64,000 nucleotides of DNA, from positions 112,233-176,232 of the forward strand of contig CBDICS010000065.1 of NCBI GenBank assembly GCA_965277415.1, written 5' to 3'. Positions 60,100 to 64,000 of the stretch are shown here, one piece after another. The notes under the pieces are model-generated. The model searched no databases and was not told the DNA's origin. It worked only from the letters and a program-made list of their open reading frames with translations. This DNA is from JAHDHW01 sp965277415 (GTDB taxonomy: Bacteria; Bacteroidota; Bacteroidia; Chitinophagales; Saprospiraceae). Numbering within the stretch: position 1 is the first letter of the stretch; each line of letters begins with the position of its first letter. Both the position numbers and the translations under genes were made by a program.

Positions 60100-61170
60100 A
60101 TGAAGTTAGCCATCTTAATTTCTATCGTAATTTTCGGAGCAGGTTTAGCAAAAAAAGAAAAAGATACTAAAACATCAATTATCCCAAAAATTGTGTCTGC
60201 TACAATCACTAATAATCAACCAAAGGAACTCGGCAAAGTCAAATGGCTTCGGGATATAAAAAAAGCAACTACTCAATCGTCAAATGAAAACAAACCAATA
60301 TTTTTGCTTTTTCAAGAAGTACCCGGTTGCGCAACATGTCAAAATTATGGGCGCAATGTGCTGAGTCATCCTTTAATTGTCGAAGCAATAGAAACATACT
60401 TTGTCCCGCTTGCAATCTTTAATAATAAAGGAGGAGCAGACAAAGAAGTCCTTAATTATTTTAAAGAACCTTCTTGGAATAATCCTGTTGTTAGAATCAT
60501 CAATGATAAAAAAGAAAATCTAATCAACCGAATAAGCGGTAATTATTCTCCTTTAGCTGTAGTTGAATCAATCATCAAGGTTATAAAGAAACAAAAAGTT
60601 AAAGTCCCTAAATACTTACAATTATTACAAAGCGAGTTGTCTGCTGAACTAAATGGGAAAGAAACGACCTATCTTTCTATGTATTGTTTTTGGAGCGGAG
60701 AGAAACAGATAGCTGATATCGAAGGCGTCATTGAAACTCAAGCAGGCTTTATGAAAGGTAGAGAAGTTGTCAAAGTAGAATTTTCTCCCGAAGTTGTCAG
60801 CTTCAATGATTTAATCAATAAGGCAAAAACAAAAAGTTGCGCTAAACATGTATATTCTGATGACTTAGATCAGCAACTAGCAGCTGAAAGAGTTTTAGGC
60901 TCTGAGTATGTTTCTGAAAAGTCTACGTTCAGACTTGATAAAGAGACTAAATATTATCTCTATAAAAGCAGCTATAAGTATTTACCAATGACCAAACTAC
61001 AGGCAGTCAAAGCAAATAGTCTAATTGGAAAAGGACAATCGCCTAATTCTGTATTTTCGCCAAGGCAATTGGAATTATTAAAAAACATCCAAATGCAGCC
61101 AAATAAAAAATGGGAAAGTGCTATCAATATGGACTTGACTGAAGCTTGGGAAAAAATTGAAACCAGTTAA
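60100..61170 (+). CDS. thioredoxin-like protein (VPGUxxT type) fused to an MsrA-like domain
   Basis: 356 residues with an N-terminal hydrophobic signal (LAILISIVIFGAGLA). The first half has a thioredoxin fold with the segment IFLLFQEVPGCATCQNYGRN: VPGCATC fits the 'VPGUxxT' family of thioredoxin-like selenoproteins in which Cys replaces selenocysteine. Residues about 183-250 look like peptide-methionine sulfoxide reductase A: TTYLSMYCFWSGEKQIADIE, GVIETQAGFMKGREVVKVEF, SPEVVSFNDLI, with CFW as in the MsrA active site GCFW. The later MsrA motifs are replaced by other sequence. The C-terminal part is helical. It may be a secreted oxidoreductase for methionine or thiol repair; this is inferred from the two motifs. 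Confidence 0.7.
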   Translation: MKLAILISIVIFGAGLAKKEKDTKTSIIPKIVSATITNNQPKELGKVKWLRDIKKATTQSSNENKPIFLLFQEVPGCATCQNYGRNVLSHPLIVEAIETYFVPLAIFNNKGGADKEVLNYFKEPSWNNPVVRIINDKKENLINRISGNYSPLAVVESIIKVIKKQKVKVPKYLQLLQSELSAELNGKETTYLSMYCFWSGEKQIADIEGVIETQAGFMKGREVVKVEFSPEVVSFNDLINKAKTKSCAKHVYSDDLDQQLAAERVLGSEYVSEKSTFRLDKETKYYLYKSSYKYLPMTKLQAVKANSLIGKGQSPNSVFSPRQLELLKNIQMQPNKKWESAINMDLTEAWEKIETS

Positions 61171-61199
61171 TTTTCTATATTAGGCACTGGTTATTATAC

Positions 61200-61244
61200 C
61201 TGACGCGAAATGGTTTGGGATTCTCCCAAACCATTTCGCGTCAG
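61200..61244. repeat. perfect 21-bp-stem hairpin
   Basis: The stem runs CTGACGCGAAATGGTTTGGG plus A, with loop TTC, and its exact complement. It begins 30 bases after the preceding stop. No T-run follows. The stem is more GC-rich than its surroundings, as expected for a REP-like element or a stem-only terminator. Confidence 0.75.
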
Positions 61245-61289
61245 TACAATCGCAAGATTATCAATTAAATATGGACTAAGTAAAAATAA

Positions 61290-61411
61290 ATGATCAAAAT
61301 TTTAGAAGTCTGCCAAAAGTAACTGCTCACAAGAGAAGCGATCACCAAATCACACAGTCCATAGGACTGATCACCATAACACAAGTCTAAAATATTGTTC
61401 TTGCAATCGCC
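61290..61411 (+). repeat. repeat family C, copy 2
   Basis: Contains GATCAAAATTTTAGAAG, CCAAAAGTAACTGCTCACAA, GCGATCACCAAATCACACAG, TCCATAGGACTGATCAC and TTGTTCTTGCAATCGC, matching the reverse complement of 14193-14300 closely. It fills most of the convergent gap before the PI-PLC gene. Confidence 0.7.
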
Positions 61412-61445
61412 ATGTTGACTATTATGACCAATGTCTAATATCTCT

Positions 61446-62528
61446 CTACTTTCCCATTTCTCTTACTCTACTATAGATGCCTCCTGGCAACTGAACCTGA
61501 TAGTTTGTTTTTAAATCTTTATCCGGTATATAATAATCTGTACTAATCACATGTGCTCCGGAAGCAATAGCCTTTTCAAATCGTTTTTTGTCATTTCTTC
61601 TGGCTTCCCAAGTTCCTGCATCTGCACGTGTTCGAACTAGATAACCTTCTTTGACTCTTTGTCTAATCAGATCAAAATCTTCAATAGGGTCATTTAAAAT
61701 TAGAAAGGCTGCCTCATCTGTACCCGCTGGAGCATTCGCAAACATGATCCGACCTTTTAGTGAAGGATGTTCTTCAATATATCGATCTAAAACTTCATTA
61801 TCCTGATCCAGTACGAAAATGAATTTATTCTTAGCATTTTCCAGACTTCCCCAACTATTCGATAAAATAGCTTCTTCTAAAGTAGTCCATTCTCCACGAA
61901 TATCATCAGGCCTAATTAGTTGTTCGGTAGAAAAAACAGACTGGATCTCCATATCAATAGTGTCCAATGCATTTTTTGAAAAAACCAGAGGTTTTGTAAA
62001 CCCTGGGCGGTCAATAAATTCTTCTTTTGTATTGATTGTAATAATAATCGGTAAATGTCCTGAGTTTTTGCTTGACCATTGATTAATCTCCTCTAAGCAA
62101 ATTTTAAATGTCCCACAATTACTTCTAAAATCAAAATCATGACTATGAAGTACTTTAAGCCCTGGTGGTTTCATAATCGTACTATCAAAAGGGCTAGGAA
62201 TTCCTCCCTGCATTGCAATCATTTTCAAACCAAAGGGCTCTTTAAATTTTCCGCCTTCAGGATCGTGATAAACATCAATTTCCAAAGATCGAAGACCTAA
62301 GTTTAATTGATCCGTCAAGGATATATGTCCGTAGTCCAGTTGCATTGCCTGTACAGAATCTTCTATCAGTAATCCTTGCCAAATCAATGGATCCATTTTA
62401 TGTTTATAACTATTATGAGAACCAATGACCTGGATTTGATTCAACTGAGTACTAGGCTTTTCTGTTGGTGTACAAGTCAACAAAATAAAGGTTAATAAAA
62501 TAAGACTAATCGTAAATATTTTTTTCAT
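61446..62528 (-). CDS. phosphatidylinositol-specific phospholipase C-like lipoprotein
   Basis: 360 residues with a lipoprotein signal (ISLILLTFILLTC). The TIM-barrel PLC-like phosphodiesterase shows IQVIGSHNSYKHKMDPLIWQ (catalytic His), DQLNLGLRSLEIDVYHDPEG (metal site), LKVLHSHDFDFRSNCGTFKI (second His), and LPIIITINTKEEFIDRPGF. The group is the calcium-dependent PI-PLC-C1-like phosphodiesterases found in many environmental bacteria, not the Bacillus metal-independent PI-PLC. It would act on phosphoinositol-type or other phosphodiester lipids outside the inner membrane. Active residues look intact. It is single, flanked by repeats on both sides. Confidence 0.85.
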   Translation of the reverse strand: MKKIFTISLILLTFILLTCTPTEKPSTQLNQIQVIGSHNSYKHKMDPLIWQGLLIEDSVQAMQLDYGHISLTDQLNLGLRSLEIDVYHDPEGGKFKEPFGLKMIAMQGGIPSPFDSTIMKPPGLKVLHSHDFDFRSNCGTFKICLEEINQWSSKNSGHLPIIITINTKEEFIDRPGFTKPLVFSKNALDTIDMEIQSVFSTEQLIRPDDIRGEWTTLEEAILSNSWGSLENAKNKFIFVLDQDNEVLDRYIEEHPSLKGRIMFANAPAGTDEAAFLILNDPIEDFDLIRQRVKEGYLVRTRADAGTWEARRNDKKRFEKAIASGAHVISTDYYIPDKDLKTNYQVQLPGGIYSRVREMGK

Positions 62529-62547
62529 AATCTATATCAGATGATTA

Positions 62548-62595
62548 TTTGACAAATCCAGTATTTGAGACAGCTTGTCCACAGGATTTGTCAAA
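62548..62595. repeat. TTTGACAAATCC inverted repeat
   Basis: TTTGACAAATCC pairs with GGATTTGTCAAA around 24 bases, with the same TTTGACAAA core as the hairpin at 59936-59983. Confidence 0.6.
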
Positions 62596-62709
62596 GAAGG
62601 AAAACAATGAGCCATCAATATAATCAAAACTGTGAATTTCCTGTCTATACAGCTATCTTATAAACAACCATTTCAAAATTATCCATTAGTCTGAATAAAG
62701 TAAAAATGA

Positions 62710-62798
62710 CCGATCAAAATCTTGCAAAAACACCAAAAGCATAGCCTCACAAGCGAAGCGATCACAAGACCGCAGGTCGATCACAAACGAAGTAACCA
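62710..62798 (+). repeat. repeat family C, copy 3 (diverged)
   Basis: GACCGATCAAAATCTTGCAA, ACACCAAAAGCATAGCCTCA and CAAGCGAAGCGATCAC follow the family, but the centre is GACCGCAGGTC in place of the AGTCC/GGACT hairpin. Both centres are small hairpins, so structure is kept while sequence differs. Confidence 0.6.
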
Positions 62799-62869
62799 CT
62801 ATACTATCTTAACATTACCTTTAGGTTTCAAAGTGAAAATCCTCGTATCTTTGTTCTTACTTTTAATAA

Positions 62870-63028
62870 GAAGTTGTTGAAAAATGGCTGCTATTTCGAG
62901 AAATAGATATTTTGTCTCAAGACGAGGCTTTAAAATCGCTGCATAGCAGAGCTACGTGAGATTTTTATAAGGAAGTATTGGGGCAAAAGATCGTTTCGTA
63001 GTTTAGTGAGCTATTTTTGAACAACTTC
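62870..63028. repeat. 159-bp imperfect palindrome, family B copy 2 (complete)
   Basis: It starts GAAGTTGTTGAAAAATGGCT and ends AGCTATTTTTGAACAACTTC, 20-base terminal repeats with two mismatches. The inner halves also mirror (TTTTGTCTCAA with TTGGGGCAAAA; CTTTAAAATC with GATTTTTATAAG). Length and ends match family A, and CCCAATACTTC occurs in both. It ends 18 bases before the WG-repeat gene. Confidence 0.85.
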
Positions 63029-63046
63029 TAAATTATAATCATAACC

Positions 63047-64000
63047 ATGAACAAGGTAAACATCATTATCCTTTCGCTTTTTTTATGTACTTTTTTAAAC
63101 GCTCAAAATTTTGAATGGGCCTTCACTACCAATCAATACGATCGCTGTAATGATTTTAGCGATGGATTAGCTATAGTGAAAAACGGATTTGACCGAGGCT
63201 ATATTAATCGAGAAGGACATATCCACATTGAACCACAATTCAATATCATAGACGCTTTTTCAGAAGACCTAGCTTCCGCTGGTTATACCGATTTCAAAAC
63301 AATGGATTCTAAAAGTGGTTTCATTAACAGAGCCGGAAAGTTTGTTATTGATGCACAATACGAAGTAACCAGTCCCTTCCAAGAAGGGTTTGCCTGCGTT
63401 CGTATCAATAAACTTTGGGGCTTTATAGATCGCAGTGGTAAAATGGTCATCCCTGCAAAATTTGAGTCTGCAAGTACTTTTTCTGATGGACTCGCTCCAG
63501 TACAAATTGATGGTAAATGGGGCGTACTTAATACAAACGGTACATTTATAATAGAACCTAAACTAGAATATCTACTTAGTGATTCCGAAGGATTATTCTG
63601 TGCTAAAATTCGAGATAAATGGGGATACATTGGTAAGAATGGGAAATTAGCGATTTCTCCTATTTATGATTATGCAAGTAGTTTTTCTGATGGACTTGCC
63701 AGAGTTGAACAAAATGGAAAATATGGCTTTATTAATAAGGAAGGACAATTCGTGATCAAACCACGATTTAATAATGTTTTTAGTTTCTCTCATAATTTAG
63801 CTCCTGTACAAATTGACGGTAAATGGGGATATATTGATATCAAAGGTAATTTTGCAATTAAACCTCAATATGATGAAGCTTTTGGTTTCTATGAAAAATT
63901 GGCAAGAGTGAAAATCAATGGTAAATGGGGATACATCCGAACAAATGGTGAAATAGCTATCGAACCCCAGTTCGATAAAGCCTATGATTTTAAAGAAGGA
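63047..64000 (+). CDS. WG-repeat protein, 3' end cut off by the window
   Basis: 318 codons from the ATG at 63047 to the window end with no stop. A signal peptide (VNIIILSLFLCTFLN-like, cleaved near LNAQ) is followed by WG repeats of about 47 residues: FSDGLAIVKNGFDRGYINRE, FQEGFACVRINKLWGFIDRS, FSDGLAPVQIDGKWGVLNTN, CAKIRDKWGYIGKNGKLAIS, FSDGLARVEQNGKYGFINKE, LAPVQIDGKWGYIDIKG and LARVKINGKWGYIRTNG. Each has a WG(F/Y)I strand and a following P-x-(F/Y) turn. WG repeats form beta-rich solenoid or propeller structures of unproven role, often on exported proteins. At least six repeats are seen and more may follow outside the window. Confidence 0.88.
   Translation, partial: MNKVNIIILSLFLCTFLNAQNFEWAFTTNQYDRCNDFSDGLAIVKNGFDRGYINREGHIHIEPQFNIIDAFSEDLASAGYTDFKTMDSKSGFINRAGKFVIDAQYEVTSPFQEGFACVRINKLWGFIDRSGKMVIPAKFESASTFSDGLAPVQIDGKWGVLNTNGTFIIEPKLEYLLSDSEGLFCAKIRDKWGYIGKNGKLAISPIYDYASSFSDGLARVEQNGKYGFINKEGQFVIKPRFNNVFSFSHNLAPVQIDGKWGYIDIKGNFAIKPQYDEAFGFYEKLARVKINGKWGYIRTNGEIAIEPQFDKAYDFKEG

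Overview
The window comes from an AT-rich member of the Bacteroidota, most likely a marine or aquatic, free-living lineage such as Saprospiria or a relative; this placement is an inference from gene content. Supporting signs are a SusC/SusD pair, proteins with type IX secretion (T9SS) C-terminal sorting domains, a propeller/Y_Y_Y transcription regulator, lipoproteins with short Cys lipoboxes, promoter-like TAnnTTTG boxes and an almost complete lack of Shine-Dalgarno sequences. No rRNA, tRNA, CRISPR array, prophage or transposase gene was recognised.

Layout. 1-9.9 kb: small enzymes (two VOC proteins, a GNAT), DUF1761 and DUF763 proteins, an FMN alpha-hydroxy-acid oxidase, two Hsp20 chaperones, a Kbp-like BON-LysM protein and two lytic transglycosylases. 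10.1-14.1 kb: a minus-strand translation cluster pheS-hisS-gatA. 14.4-24.3 kb: DUF4286, an MFS transporter, an acyl-CoA dehydrogenase, an M50-CBS protease, an OmpH/Skp chaperone, a NatA-like ATPase without a permease, PsuG, a lipoprotein esterase-like protein and an RskA-type anti-sigma factor without a sigma factor.

24.8-40.5 kb is a polysaccharide utilisation locus that looks built for laminarin or another beta-1,3-glucan. On the minus strand lie a T9SS protein with four 113-residue glycan-binding-like repeats, a T9SS FG-GAP/ASPIC protein and a large propeller/HTH regulator. Divergent on the plus strand are SusC, a frameshifted SusD, a PKD lipoprotein and two GH16 lipoproteins. Binding, cleavage and uptake of the glycan at the outer membrane would be switched on by the regulator.

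41.2-45.4 kb holds a candidate structured RNA and a BlaI-M56 peptidase-PDZ cluster controlled by three tandem operator dyads. 45.5-50.8 kb carries two secreted or lipoproteins of unknown role, a Rof-like protein, a nitrilase, an alpha/beta hydrolase-OsmC fusion, YtxJ, a MOSC protein and DUF2007. 51.4-64 kb holds an asparagine-rich repeat protein, a Tat-exported PLP enzyme, a LytS/LytTR pair, a TPR protein, an Mpo1-like protein, a TonB receptor, a thioredoxin/MsrA-like fusion, a PI-PLC-like lipoprotein and a WG-repeat protein cut by the window end.

The least explained material is intergenic. Long imperfect palindromes of about 160 bp with GAAGTTGTT ends recur at five places, some as shrunken copies. 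A second repeat family occurs three times. Several perfect hairpins and candidate operators are also present. No clearly new multi-gene system was found; the palindromic repeat family, the candidate RNA at 41.2 kb and the BlaI operator array are the best leads.
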